Part shown: positions 9,927-20,440 of the stretch, piece after piece | Layout of the letters: every line of letters starts with the position of its first letter | Numbering within the stretch: the first letter of the stretch is position 1 | NCBI GenBank assembly: GCA_964019135.1 | Contig: OZ025248.1 | Coordinates: forward strand, 42,277,670 to 42,341,669 | Direction: 5' to 3' | From: Arenicola marina | Taxonomy: Eukaryota; Annelida; Polychaeta; Arenicolidae | DNA: 64,000 nt | Translations under genes and position numbers: made by a program | Notes under the pieces: generated by a model | Told to the model about the DNA's origin: nothing | The model's input: the letters and a program-made list of their open reading frames with translations, nothing else | The model's database searches: none

Positions 9927-11313
9927 CCTCCCACAATGCAGCCTGAGCGCCCCACGGACAACATCCTGGCACCGCCCACAATGCAGCCTGAGCGCCCCAC
10001 GGACAACGTCCTGGCACCGCCCACAATGCAGCCTGAGCGCCCCACGGACAACATCCTGGCACCGCCCACAATGCAGCCTGAGCGCCCCACGGACAACATC
10101 CTGGCACCGCCCACAATGCAGCCTGAGCGCCACACGGACAACGTCCTGGCACCGCCCACAATGCAGCCTGAGCGCCCCACGGACAACATCCTGGCACCGC
10201 CCACAATGCAGCCTGAGCGCCCCACGGACAACATCCTGGCACCGCCCACAATGCAGCCTGAGCGCCCCACGGACAACATCCTGGCACCGCCCACAATGCA
10301 GCCTGAGCGCCCCACGGACAACATCCTGGCACCGCCCACAATGCAGCCTGAGCGCCCCACGGACAACATCCTGGCACCGCCCACAATGCAGCCTGAGCGC
10401 CCCACGGACAACATCCTGGCACCGCCCACAATGCAGCCTGAGCGCCCCACGGACAACATCCTGGCACCGCCCACAATGCAGCCTGAGCGCCCCACGGACA
10501 ACATCCTGGCACCGCCCACAATGCAGCCTGAGCGCCCCACGGACAACGTCCTGGCACCGCCCACAATGCAGCCTGAGCGCCCCACGGACAACATCCTGGC
10601 ATCGCCCACAATGCAGCCTGAGCGCCCCACGGACAACATCCTGGCACCGCCCACAATGCAGCCTGAGCGCCCCACGGACAACATCCTGGCACCGCCCACA
10701 ATGCAGCCTGAGCGCCCCACGGACAACATCCTGGCACCGCCCACAATGCAGCCTGAGCGCCCCACGGACAACATCCTGGCACCGCCCACAATGCAGCCTG
10801 AGCGCCCCACGGACAACATCCTGGCACCGCCCACAATGCAGCCTGAGCGCCCCACGGACAACATCCTGGCACCGCCCACAATGCAGCCTGAGCGCCCCAC
10901 GGACAACATCCTGGCACCGCCCACAATGCAGCCTGAGCGCCCCACGGACAACATCCTGGCACCGCCCACAATGCAGCCTGAGCGCCCCACGGACAACATC
11001 CTGGCACCGCCCACAATGCAGCCTGAGCGCCCCACGGACAACATCCTGGCACCGCCCACAATGCAGCCTGAGCGCCCCACGGACAACGTCCTGGCACCGC
11101 CCACAATGCAGCCTGAGCGCCCCACGGACAACATCCTGGCACCGCCCAAAATGCAGCCTGAGCGCCCCACGGACAACATCCTGGCACCGCCCACAATGCA
11201 GCCTGAGCGCCCCACGGACAACATCCTGGCACCGCCCACAATGCAGCCCGAGCGCCCCACGGACAACATCCTGGCACCGCCCACAATGCAGCCTGAGCGC
11301 CCCACGGACAACA
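9927..11313. repeat. 45-bp tandem array, about 31 copies, open in five frames
   Basis: The unit contains CCCACAATGCAGCCTGAGCG and CCCCACGGACAACATCCTGG, and four units fill 180 bases exactly. Because 45 is a multiple of 3 and the unit has a stop in only one of six frames, long reading frames cover the array on both strands. They are 549 codons (9891-11540 plus, repeat APPTMQPERPTDNIL), 511 codons (9874-11409 plus), and 471 and 466 codons (minus). In the 549-codon frame most unit differences are replacements: ATC/GTC, CCC/CAC near 10134, CCG/TCG near 10602, ACA/AAA near 11148. One is silent (CCT/CCC near 11249). This shows no constraint, and no gene structure flanks the array, so I treat it as a non-coding minisatellite. 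Confidence 0.95.
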
Positions 11314-11347
11314 CTCCAACAGCCTACTGGAGAGAGAGCCTCATTGG

Positions 11348-11604
11348 TTGGTTGGTTGTATATTCAGGACGCTTTAAACACTTTCGGTCATATCGCGTCA
11401 ATGGGATAAGGAAGGGTGAGTGGAGCCATGTCCAAGTGGGAACTCCCTACTCTTTGCGAAGAAGGACATGGGATCTTTATCCTGCGACCACACAGACATG
11501 GCCACAGCAGGGCTCGAACCACCGATCCACGTGCCGATAGGCTCTCAGGTGGCCAGAACACCCAATGCGAGCGCTCCAACCCACTGAGCTACCGTGCGGG
11601 CCCC
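11348..11604 (-). mobile_element. tRNA-derived SINE, complete, 257 bp
   Basis: Near-perfect 14-bp direct repeats flank it: GAGAGCCTCATTGG at 11334-11347 and GAGAGCCTCAATGG at 11605-11618 (13 of 14 identical). Read on the minus strand, the head has a perfect A box (TAGCTCAGTGG, 11581-11591) and a perfect B box (GGTTCGAGCCC, 11510-11520). The 60 bases between the boxes exceed tRNA spacing, so the head has an insertion or comes from a rearranged tRNA. The body contains GATCCCATGTCCTTCTTCGC, and the 3' end carries TATACAACCA. The left duplication starts about 20 bases after the 45-bp array ends. A 63-codon open frame inside it is incidental. The head is unlike that of the SINE at 4991-5170, so this is a different family. 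Confidence 0.85.
11510..11591 (-). promoter_or_regulatory. Internal RNA polymerase III promoter of the minus-strand SINE
   Basis: Both boxes match their consensus at every position: A box at 11581-11591 and B box at 11510-11520, read on the minus strand. The 60-base interval is long but within what RNA polymerase III can tolerate, since intron-containing and class II tRNAs also have long spacings. This copy is a better transcription candidate than the other two SINEs in the window. Confidence 0.7.
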
Positions 11605-11618
11605 GAGAGCCTCAATGG

Positions 11619-12779
11619 TATACACACGGGGCAGGAGCGGCCACAGCGAGCGGCCACAGCGAGCGGCGGATGCTGCAGGGTGTATACAGCAGCAGCCCGG
11701 CTCTCAGACAAATTCTCCAAAGCGACATCGAAAACACCTTAGCGTAATGAGTGCAGCGCGTTAGGCGGGAGGGCAGTCCAGCGACCCTAATAGGCCTCGG
11801 TGCAACAACACCAGTGCCTTAGCCCTAGGGCTCAAGCTACCGGCCTGAAAGCCGCCATAAACTAGCCACCCTTATATACGTTTTTCTACGAGGAGGGTGC
11901 GAGGCTGACCACCAGTCGCCGAGGTCGCTAAAACAACCGATTGAACCCAATACGATCTGATGGCCTCTTGGGAGGCCTGGAGGAAGGGCCACAACAGCGA
12001 CCCTATAGCTAGGCTACACATATGGGAGTCCACTAGTCGTTATGCCTAATACTCTTGTTTCTAATGTTACAGAAGAACGCGAGTGGGTACATTGGTACTA
12101 AGCTGGGTGGGTGTCATCCCTTCTTCTTTGCTGCCGGATCTTCCCAATAAATTCGAATCGATGCCGAAAGCCTGTATGTCACTTTTGCCAACATATCATT
12201 GAACCATAACTTTGGCCGTGTAGTTGGCCTTTATAATTAGAGCGGCAAGTTCGCCAAGCTAGAAACACTATAAGTATCACAACATGTACAGACGTTCCAA
12301 GCTGTAAATTAAGAAATTGTTATGTCTTCTTTAAACACGAGAAGATTTGTGTTGTGAATGAATGGTTAAGTACCTCCATGGACTCATATAGTGGCATTTT
12401 AGTTCTATGCCTGCAGTAGAATGGCATAGGTGTAGGTGTTTGGTTTATTCAACAAAACATAATACCTCTCAATATGGTTATGGTGGGATGGTTGTTATTA
12501 TTTCAATCATAACAAACGAACGCACTCTCAGTTATCGCATTTAAAGAATGAGACATTGTGTAATTTGCTGTATTAAGATTTTACTCCTGTAATGTTGCAT
12601 TTTTCAAGAATCACGAAATAAGCCCAGGCGGACGGACAGTAGTTACTGAAAAACATTGACTTTCATCATGGTGATTATAAACCCCCAAATGTTCAATTTC
12701 GGTTACGTTACAATGCATTCTGCGCGGTTAATCCACCATCCCCTCCATGGCCCCAATTTGGTGGCTGTAAGGCGGCCAC
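11619..12779. other. Gene-free stretch after the SINE
   Basis: It begins GC-rich with a 15-bp direct duplication (CGGCCACAGCGAGCG, about 11637-11666) and becomes AT-rich after about 12040. Open frames of 60-108 codons at 11416-11747 overlap in two frames, and part of one lies in the SINE; none is recognisable. Nothing else can be supported. Confidence 0.5.
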
Positions 12780-13264
12780 AGATTTTTACTCGTCCTGCAG
12801 CAATAAACCTGGAGCTACCCCCCCTCCCCCACACACACACCGGTAGAGTGTCCACCCCTGGTTGTGTTGTGTCCGTCCGTGCCGCCGCCTCCCCCCATGT
12901 ACCCACCGCCGAGACATCGCCATGCACGGCAGTCCAAGTACTAAAACCAAAACGTATTCTCCTGGTAATCCCCCACCAAAGAAGACTGAATGGCCTGCAC
13001 GGTGTGGAGGGGGAGGGGGCGGGGGGTGAGGGGACAGCGGCCCGGAGTCCTGCTCTGGGGCAATGAACATAACGTGATGTGTAAGAGGTCTGCCGTCAAT
13101 GATGGAGCTGGGCCCGCCCAGGTGGGGGGGGAGGGGGGTGAATAGGTTAGGGGTGGAACGGGTGAAAGGTGAGAGCGGGGGAGGAAGGGTGGCTGCTCGG
13201 GGTGGGGGGACGGAGAGGGGGACGGAGAGTGGGACGGAGAGTGGACGGTGGGGGGAGGAGGCGA
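12780..13264. other. Low-complexity lead-in to the 59-bp array
   Basis: C-rich on the left (CCCCCCCTCCCCCACACACAC near 12819) and G-rich from about 13000, with a short repeat of GGGACGGAGAG near 13207-13245. A 136-codon open frame at 12656-13066 plus has no recognisable domain, and opposite-strand frames are open too. Confidence 0.5.
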
Positions 13265-16025
13265 GGTGGGTGGCGGCTGGGTGAAGAGAGTGAAGAGGAA
13301 GGCGTGGTGGGGGGAGAGGGCGGGGTGGGTGGCGGCTGGGTGAAGAGAGTGAGGAGGAGGGCGGGGTGGGGGGAGAGGGCGGGGTAGGTGGCGGCTGGGT
13401 GAAGAGAGTGAAGAGGAGGGCGGGGTGGGGCGAGAGAGCGGGGTGGGTGGCGGCTGTGTGAAGAGAGTGAAGAGGAAGGCGTGGTGGGGTGAGAGGGCGG
13501 GGTGGGTGGCGGCTGGGTGAAGAGAGTGAAGAGGAGGGCGTGGTGGGGGGAGAGGGCGGGGTGGGTGGCGGCTGGGTGAAGAGAGTGAAGAGGGAGGCGT
13601 GGTGGGGGGAGAGGGCGGGGTGGGTGGCGGCTGGGTGAACAGAGTGAAGAGGAAGGCGTGGTGGGGGGAGAGGGCGGGGTGGGAGGCGGCTGGGTGAAGA
13701 GAGTGAAGAGGAGGCCGTGGTGGGGGGAGAGGGCGGGGTGGGTGGCGGCTGGGTGAAGAGAGTGAACAGGAGGGCGGGGTGGGGCGAGAGGGCGGGGTGG
13801 GTGGCGGCTGGGTGAAGAGAGTGAAGAGGAGGGCGTGGTGGGGGGAGAGGGCGGGGTGGGTGGCGGCTGGGTGAAGAGAGTGAAGAGGAAGGCGTGGTGG
13901 GGGGAGAGGGCGGGGTGGGTGGCGGCTGGGTGAAGAGAGTGAAGAGGAAGGCGTGGTGGGGGGAGAGGGCGGGGTGGGTGGCGGCTGGGTGAAGAGAGTG
14001 AAGAGGAGGGCGGGGTGGGGGGAGAGGGCGGGGTGGGTGGCGGCTGGGTGAAGAGAGTGAAGAGGAGGGCGGGGTGGGGCGAGAGAGCGGGGTGGGTGGC
14101 GGCTGGGTGAAGAGAGTGAAGAGGAAGGCGTGGTGGGGGGAGAGGGCGGGGTGGGTGGCGGCTGGGTGAAGAGAGTGAAGAGGAGGGCGTGGTGGGGGGA
14201 GAAGGCGGGGTGGGTCGCGGCTGGGTGAAGAGAGTGAAGAGGAGGGCGTGGTGGGGGGAGAGGGCGGGGTGGGTGGCGGCTGGGTGAAGAGAGTGAAGAG
14301 GAGGGCGGGGTGGGGCGAGAGGGCGGGGTGGGTGGCGGCTGGGTGAAGAGAGTGAAGAGGAAGGCGTGGTGGGGGGAGAGGCCGGGGTGGGTGGCGGCTG
14401 GGTGAAGAGAGTAAAGAGGAGGGCGTGGTGGGGGGAGAGGGCGGGGTGGGTGGCGGCTGGGTGAAGAGAGTGAAGAGGAGGGCGGGGTGGGGGGAGAGGG
14501 CGGGGCGGGTGGCGGCTGGGTGAAGAGAGTGAAGAGGAGGGCGGGGTGGGGCGAGAGGGCGGGGTGGGTGGTGGCTGGGTAAAGAGAGTGAAGAGGAGGG
14601 CGGGGTGGGGGGAGAGGGCGGGGTGGGTGGCGGCTGGGTGAAGAGAGTGAAGAGGAGGGCGGGGTGGGGCGAGAGGGCGGGGTGGGTGGCGGCTGGGTGA
14701 AGAGAGTGAAGAGGAGGGCGGGGTGGGGCGAGAGGGCGGGGTGGGTGGCGGCTGGGTGAAGAGAGTAAAGAGGAGGGCGTGGTGGGGGGAGAGGGCGGGG
14801 TGGGTGGCGGCTGGGTGAAGAGAGTGAAGAGGAGGGCGGGGTGGGGGGAGAGGGCGGGGTGGGTGGCGGCTGGGTGAAGAGAGTGAAGAGGAGGGCGGGG
14901 TGGGGCGAGAGGGCGGGGTGGGTGGCGGCTGGGTGAAGAGAGTAAAGAGGAGGGCGTGGTGGGGGGAGAGGGCGGGGTGGGTCGCGGCTGGGTGAAAAGA
15001 GTGAAGAGGAGGGCGTGGTGGGGGGAGAGGGCGGGGTGGGTGGCGGCTGGGTGAAGAGAGTGAAGAGGAGGGCGGGGTGGGGCGAGAGGGCGGGGTGGGT
15101 GGCGGCTGGGTGAAGAGAGTAAAGAGGAGGGCGTGGTGGGGGGAGAGGGCGGGGTGGGTGGCGGCTGGGTGAAGAGAGTGAAGAGGAGGGCGGGGTGGGT
15201 GGCGGCTGGGTGAAGAGAGTGAAGAGGAAGGCGTGGTGGGGGGAGAGGGCGGGGTGGGTGGCGGCTGGGTGAAGAGAGTAAAGAGGAGGGCGTGGTGGGG
15301 GGAGAGGGCGGGGTGGGTGGCGGCTGGGTGAAGAGAGTAAAGAGGAGGGCGTGGTGGGGGGAGAGGGCGGGCTGGGTGGCGGCTTGGTGAAGAGAGTGAA
15401 GAGGAAGGCGTGGTGGGGGGAGAGGGCGGGGTGGGTGGCGGCTGGGTGAAGAGAGTGAAGAGGAGGGCGTGGTGGGGGGAGCGGGCGGGGTGGGTGGCGG
15501 CTGGTGAAGAGAGTGAAGAGGAAGGCGTGGTGGGGGGAGAGGGCGGGATGGGTGCCGGCTGGGTGAAGAGAGTGAAGAGGAGGGCGTGGTGGGGGGAGAG
15601 GGCGGGGTGGGTGGCGGCTGGGTGAAGAGAGTGAAGAGGGAGGCGTGGTGGGGGGAGAGGGCGGGGTGGGTGGCGGCTGGGTGAAGAGAGTGAAGAGGAA
15701 GGCGTGGTGGGGGAGAGGGCGGGGTGGGTGGCGGCTGGGTGAAGAGAGTGAAGAGGAGGGCGTGGTGGAGGGAGAGAGCGGGGTGGGTGGCGGCTGGGTG
15801 AAGAGAGTGAAGAGGAGGGCGGGGTGGGTGGCGGCTGGGTGAAGAGAGTGAAGAGGAGGGCGTGGTGGGGGGAGAAGGCGGGGTGGGTGGCGGCTGGGTG
15901 AAGAGAGTGAAGAGGAGGGCGTGGTGGGGGGAGAGGGCGGGGTGGGTGGCGGCTGGGTGAAGAGAGTGAAGAGGAGGGCCTGGTGGGGGGAGAGGGCGGG
16001 GTGGGTGGCGGCTGGGTGAAGAGAG
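13265..16025. repeat. 59-bp G-rich strand-asymmetric array, about 47 copies
   Basis: GGCGGCTGGGTGAAGAGAG recurs every 59 bases (13862, 13921, 13980). The remainder is nearly all purine, with GTGAAGAGGA and GGTGGGGGGAGAGGGCGGGG. Two subtypes alternate irregularly (GCGTGGTGGGGGGAG and GCGGGGTGGGGCGAG). Shortened units lacking the middle G-rich part occur near 15180 and 15810. The C-rich strand has no stop in any frame and 59 is not a multiple of 3. Two huge overlapping minus-strand frames therefore result (12786-16181, 1131 codons; 13147-16242, 1031 codons), rich in Pro, Ser, His and Leu. Being open in parallel frames, they are by-products. The plus strand has many G tracts suited to G-quadruplexes. 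Confidence 0.95.
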
Positions 16026-16108
16026 GGGGGAGGAGGGCTTGGGGGTGGGGGGCATTTGGATGAAGAGAGTGAAGAGAGGGGCGGGACGAGGTGAATGGGC
16101 CGGGCGGT

Positions 16109-16127
16109 GGGGGGGGGGGGGGGGGGG
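16109..16127 (+). repeat. Run of 19 G
   Basis: An uninterrupted mononucleotide run just beyond the 59-bp array. Its length is likely unstable and its reported length may be affected by sequencing or assembly error. Confidence 0.85.
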
Positions 16128-16452
16128 CTGAGTGAGGATGGGACCGGACACCGCGGGGATGACGAGAGAGGTTGGTGCCACCTATTCCGAGTACTGCCTC
16201 TAATTGCATCTTTTCGCCTTGCGCAGACGAGCTAATTACCAATGAACTACGGTATTAAGGTTGGGCAGGCGCGGCCCGCTGGCATAGGGGCCTCGACCGA
16301 CCGTCTGCCCGCTGCCTCGGCTCCGGAGATTAATCGTAGAGGAGTTAAGGCAGGCAGGTCGCCCAGAAGACCCGGATCTTCACCTGACCATCAGGACAAG
16401 GGCCCATCCGGGCAATTGATTACTCCCTACCCCCCGCCCCCTCTAGGCGGAG

Positions 16453-16462
16453 GTCACGTGAC
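16453..16462. promoter_or_regulatory. Palindromic E-box, CLEAR-like
   Basis: GTCACGTGAC is a perfect 10-bp palindrome and equals the consensus bound by MiT/TFE and USF-type bHLH-ZIP factors. It stands alone with no gene start identified nearby, so function is only a possibility. Confidence 0.2.
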
Positions 16463-17707
16463 TTGATTTAACAAAAAAGAAGAAAAACAAAACAAGATAA
16501 CCTTAAAGAGGGGACGGAAACGGCTGTGCTAACTTGGGTTGGAGGTAGGAGCACTGATAGCACTCCGTCATGCTATACCGAGCTTATATGGGCTCTGTTG
16601 TTGGCCTTTAACACTTACACAACGTCAGAGGCCGGATGGCACAGGGACAGAGCAAGCTCGGCTTTAATCATCACGGTCGACTCGTCGCCCTGTCGGGGTT
16701 AAAGGGTGGGCACCGTGGGGTTAGGGCGGGGGGTAGGATGTATGAATAAACATGAGGTGTAGCCAGGTTTTTTGTTGTTGACAATCCGGGCCTCGTGCGC
16801 ACAACAAAGGTAACACGGCATGTGAGGCGGCTTATGTGTTTCAAGCAATATATTCCGTAATTTTTTGTATTACCAACCTCTTCTCCATGTCAAATAAGTA
16901 CACTCTGTCTTGAATTTAAATCCTGAAAGCCTGCGGGCAATCCCGGAGTGAAGCATTTTGGTCAACGGAGCAGAATTTGGTGGCCGGCTTTATATCCCTA
17001 CGCGTCTGTTCGCAGTTCGCTTTATTGTGTGTTATATCGACCGCGGCTCGCTATCACGTCCACGCGATTAAAATAAACCGCGCAGTTTTATGTTGAAATG
17101 TTTGTTTCAAAGAAAACATATGCATCATAAATTTTGCGATACTTTAGTCTCGATTTTAAAATGTAAAAAATCTAAGATGGCGCCCCACGTCAAGTAAGCA
17201 CATTGCTAAATAACTGGACACAGGCAAGAATGACGGGTCGCCAGCCAGATACTGTTTACCTCAAACTGACATGTTAAACGGCAAACACGGTGACCATGTC
17301 ACAAGGTTGATGACGTAGTACACAAGAAAGCCACATTTTCCCACACAGAGATCCACCACATTTTGGCCAAAATACATCATTTCCATTCAAAACATTTACA
17401 AATCACAGTTTCACAGGGAAGATATTGTAACTTTATATTTAAATATTGAAGGTTTACTGTAAATAAGCCACCGAGATTTATTTATGTGAACATATATTTA
17501 GCGGGTCTGCAAATGAATGCATTAAATTGTGAATGTGACGCTACATAAAACATTGTCAGTAACTCCCAACATCAGTCTGTCGTCCAAACATTTTGTCGCG
17601 CGATATAGCATGCGGTGTCGCAAATTCGGTGTGTACAACTACTGGGCTTATAATAAATAATCATTTTGCTGACATTCGTCAGGTTAAAAAATAACCACTA
17701 ACCACAA

Positions 17708-17781
17708 ACTAAAATAATATATTGAATACATTACTAAAATACATTGAGGACGTTACTAAAATAATATATTGAATACATTAC
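17708..17781. repeat. Direct repeat, 47-bp offset
   Basis: A 26-bp sequence starting ACTAAAATAATATATTG occurs at 17708 and 17755, with ATACATTGAGGACGTT between the copies. It may be an incipient tandem duplication in AT-rich DNA. Confidence 0.85.
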
Positions 17782-18483
17782 AGATGTATGTATGCCCTAG
17801 ATGGTGAATTTAATACAGCAAAGTCACATCATTTATTTGGCAGACGTTTCGTTCAATGGCTTCTGAACAAAAAGTACTAACAATTCATCCAAGCAAGCGT
17901 GCGATGTAATGTAGCAAAATACCTTTATACTACGATATTGTAACTTTAAGCTTCATATTGCAAAATAACATTTCAAAATATATTTTGTTGCAATTGTTTC
18001 CGGGAAATATCGGATATAGAACAAGTACTTCCTTACATTGCTACCAGTCCATCTACCGGCCATAATCTCATATAGTCAGGAGCGTGCGGAGCGTGAGCCT
18101 CGGTAAGCCGGTGCCATCACACATCAAGCGGCCGATGAATATGCCCCAGGGGGTAGGTAAAGCGGCACTGACTATGACGGCGCTTGAGCGATGGCACTGC
18201 TTTGACATCTGCCGATGCCTTCACTCTGAGGGAGATCCAGCAAAGCAGGCGATCTAATCATTTGTTGACCCTCCGACTTGTCGAACGCGTCTCCGTCCAT
18301 CACTCATGATTATATTGACTGCGGGGCAGTCGCCGTGATCGCCTCCCCCCTCCCCTCGGCCAATCAACGCGAGAACGCGGTAATGAGGGTGTTGGTCGTG
18401 CGGACTGAGCATGTGTCTTCAGTACGCCAGACGGCCTTGTCCTGCGTCTTACGTTAAGGACAAAGTCGCACGTCACCAGTTTA

Positions 18484-18770
18484 CATAGCTAATAATGCAC
18501 AGAATTCCTTTACATCCCTAGTAATGCAAATCATCCTTTTAAATCGCTAGTAATGCATATTATCTATTTAAATCGCTAATAATGTATAGCATCCATTTCA
18601 ATCGCTAATAATGCACAACATCCCTTTAAATGGCTAATAATGCATATCATTCATTTAATTCGCTAGTAATGTACACCATCCCTATAAATCGCTAGTAATG
18701 CATATCATCCATTTAAATCGCTAAAAATGCACAGCATCCCTTTAAATCGCTATTAACATACTTCACCTGT
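18484..18770. repeat. 29-bp tandem array, about 10 copies
   Basis: TAATG or its variants recurs at 18493, 18522, 18551, 18580, 18609, 18638, 18667, 18696, 18725 and 18754: exactly 29 bases each time despite sequence divergence. The unit is roughly ATCGCTAATAATGCA followed by an ATCATCCATTTAA-like part. The second copy contains the octamer ATGCAAAT. Substitutions without any indel set this array apart from the others. Confidence 0.93.
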
Positions 18771-19914
18771 ATGAGTACAGGCTGAGTTTATCGCCATTAT
18801 ACAGAGGTGCCCATGCCGCTAACACTAACATGTTTTATTGATAGTCGTCTTCAGCACGATAAAGTGCGGCAAGGCATTGGACGCGCATGGTCTATTATGA
18901 GGCTCTCTTGGGTAATAATATATCTTTCTTCGGATGTTTTCTTGTTTGCAATCTTATGGCAAGTTGCGCTTGGACAGCATATTTGAACGAGCCCGTAGGT
19001 AGGGCTGGAACCCTAGCATTTAGATGAGTAGGTAGTTTGTGGTGTCATTAGAAGCTGCCCCCCCCCAATATACCATGTCTAGCAGATTGGGGGCCGCTGC
19101 CCTCATTGGGCCAGGACTCATATCTTCCTCGTCGCTCGTTACCATGGCGCCCGGGTGATTGGATCATGTTCCCGCCCAATAGGAAATTGCGCCACTTTAT
19201 TACAAGATATATTTTCCAGTGTACGGCTTTATAGGATTTAGGTGGAAGCCAGAAACTCACCATGTTTGCCCTCGCTGAGAATAGTGCAGATTGGCGTGTG
19301 GGGGTATTATCAACTGGGATCTCTCGTTTATGTAAGGTCCATCTTATGTCTACATATAAGCAGGGAATCGATTCTAAATTATTACTTTGTGGCTTTAACA
19401 TGCATGGTGTGGATGGTTATTTGTGAAGATCATGTCCAACAATGACAATAATGAATAGTCTTGGCCAGTTAATCCCGTTTAAACCTATTCGACATTTCTA
19501 TTTGATATAAATAACAAGAAGTACGTAAATGATCGAATCTTTCTATCACTCACACCTCATAATACTAACACTTTCATTTATAGCGTGCTGCTCTAATATT
19601 CCGTAGTCCTGATGCCGTTATATCAATATTGTTATTTATATTCTAATCCTCTGAACATGACAACCTATGCTAGGCCATCATAATTCCATCTTTAACACAT
19701 ATTCCGTTTACACATGTGTCGATCAACAGCACCATATTTCCGCCGTCACTAGTGCCTCTATTATTACATTTGCAATAGTATATTATAATTATGTCATCCG
19801 GGCGTTGTACGATAAATTGGTCATTCATGCCGTTTTGTCCACACAAGGGATAAACTGGGCCGGGATGATCAACTGACAAACGCTAAAATATCATATAATT
19901 TTCTAAAGTGATTC
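18771..19914. other. Gene-free AT-rich stretch
   Basis: Open frames of 60-117 codons exist (longest 19048-19401 minus), several overlapping on opposite strands. None shows a recognisable motif, signal peptide or membrane segment. No RNA gene or mobile element was seen. Confidence 0.5.
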
Positions 19915-20440
19915 TAAAGATGTCTATTTAGCGTCTACATAGGACACAAATATTATATAGAATTTTCTATAGAGCATGCCATGTTTTAGAGTAGTTCTAT
20001 AGATGTCTATGGTGGTGTCTCTATAGGACACAGATATTCTATAGACTTTCCAAAGAGCATGTAATCTTCTATAGTGTTTCCATAGATGTCTATATAGCGC
20101 CTCTATAGGAAACAAATATTCTATAGAATGTCCATAGAATTTCTATAGGACACAAATATTCTATAGCATTTCTATAGATATTTCCATAGAACACTCTTCT
20201 ATAGCATTCGTTCAGACATTAAATGGCATCTCTATATGACACAAATGTTCTATGACTTCTGAAGAGCATGCAGCGTTTCATAGTAGTTCTATAGACTACT
20301 ATATAGACACAAATATGCCTATTCTATAGAATTTCTATAGAACACTTTCAATATAATTTGCATAAAGCACAGTTCTATAGCATTTGTTTAGATATGTAAC
20401 TGGCTTCTCTATAGAACATAGTCTATAGAATGTGATTGAT
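19915..20440. repeat. Degenerate 83-bp satellite rich in CTATAG
   Basis: GATGTCTAT occurs at 19919, 20002 and 20085, giving an 83-bp period. Each unit holds TATAGGACACA, ATATTCTATAGA and AGAGCATG words. After about 20110 the period blurs, but the same words and the palindrome CTATAG continue. The array is AT-rich and older-looking than the others. Confidence 0.8.

Larger units (their letters stand above)
16128..18483. other. Gene-free stretch with scattered regulatory-like words
   Basis: About 2.4 kb, CpG-containing at 16240-16470 and AT-rich from about 16840. Single words of possible interest are GTCACGTGAC at 16453-16462, AAGATGGCGCC at 17174 (close to a YY1 site) and CCAAT at 18360 after a C-rich tract. 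The longest open frame is 74 codons (16242-16466). No exon is supportable. A promoter without a visible gene cannot be ruled out. Confidence 0.45.

Noticed and set aside
9874..11540. Long plus-strand reading frames (511 and 549 codons) as a repeat-protein gene
   Set aside because: Five of six frames are open through the array, unit differences are mostly replacements, and no promoter, splice site or non-repetitive coding flank is visible.
12786..16242. Minus-strand frames of 1131 and 1031 codons as proline-rich proteins
   Set aside because: They overlap in parallel frames of a 59-bp array whose C-rich strand simply lacks stop codons; 59 is not a multiple of 3, so the frame has no meaning in the unit.
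9092..16730. Telomere-like GGTTAGGG words (near 9092, 13147 and 16720)
   Set aside because: Each is isolated in G-rich DNA; there is no tandem TTAGGG run.
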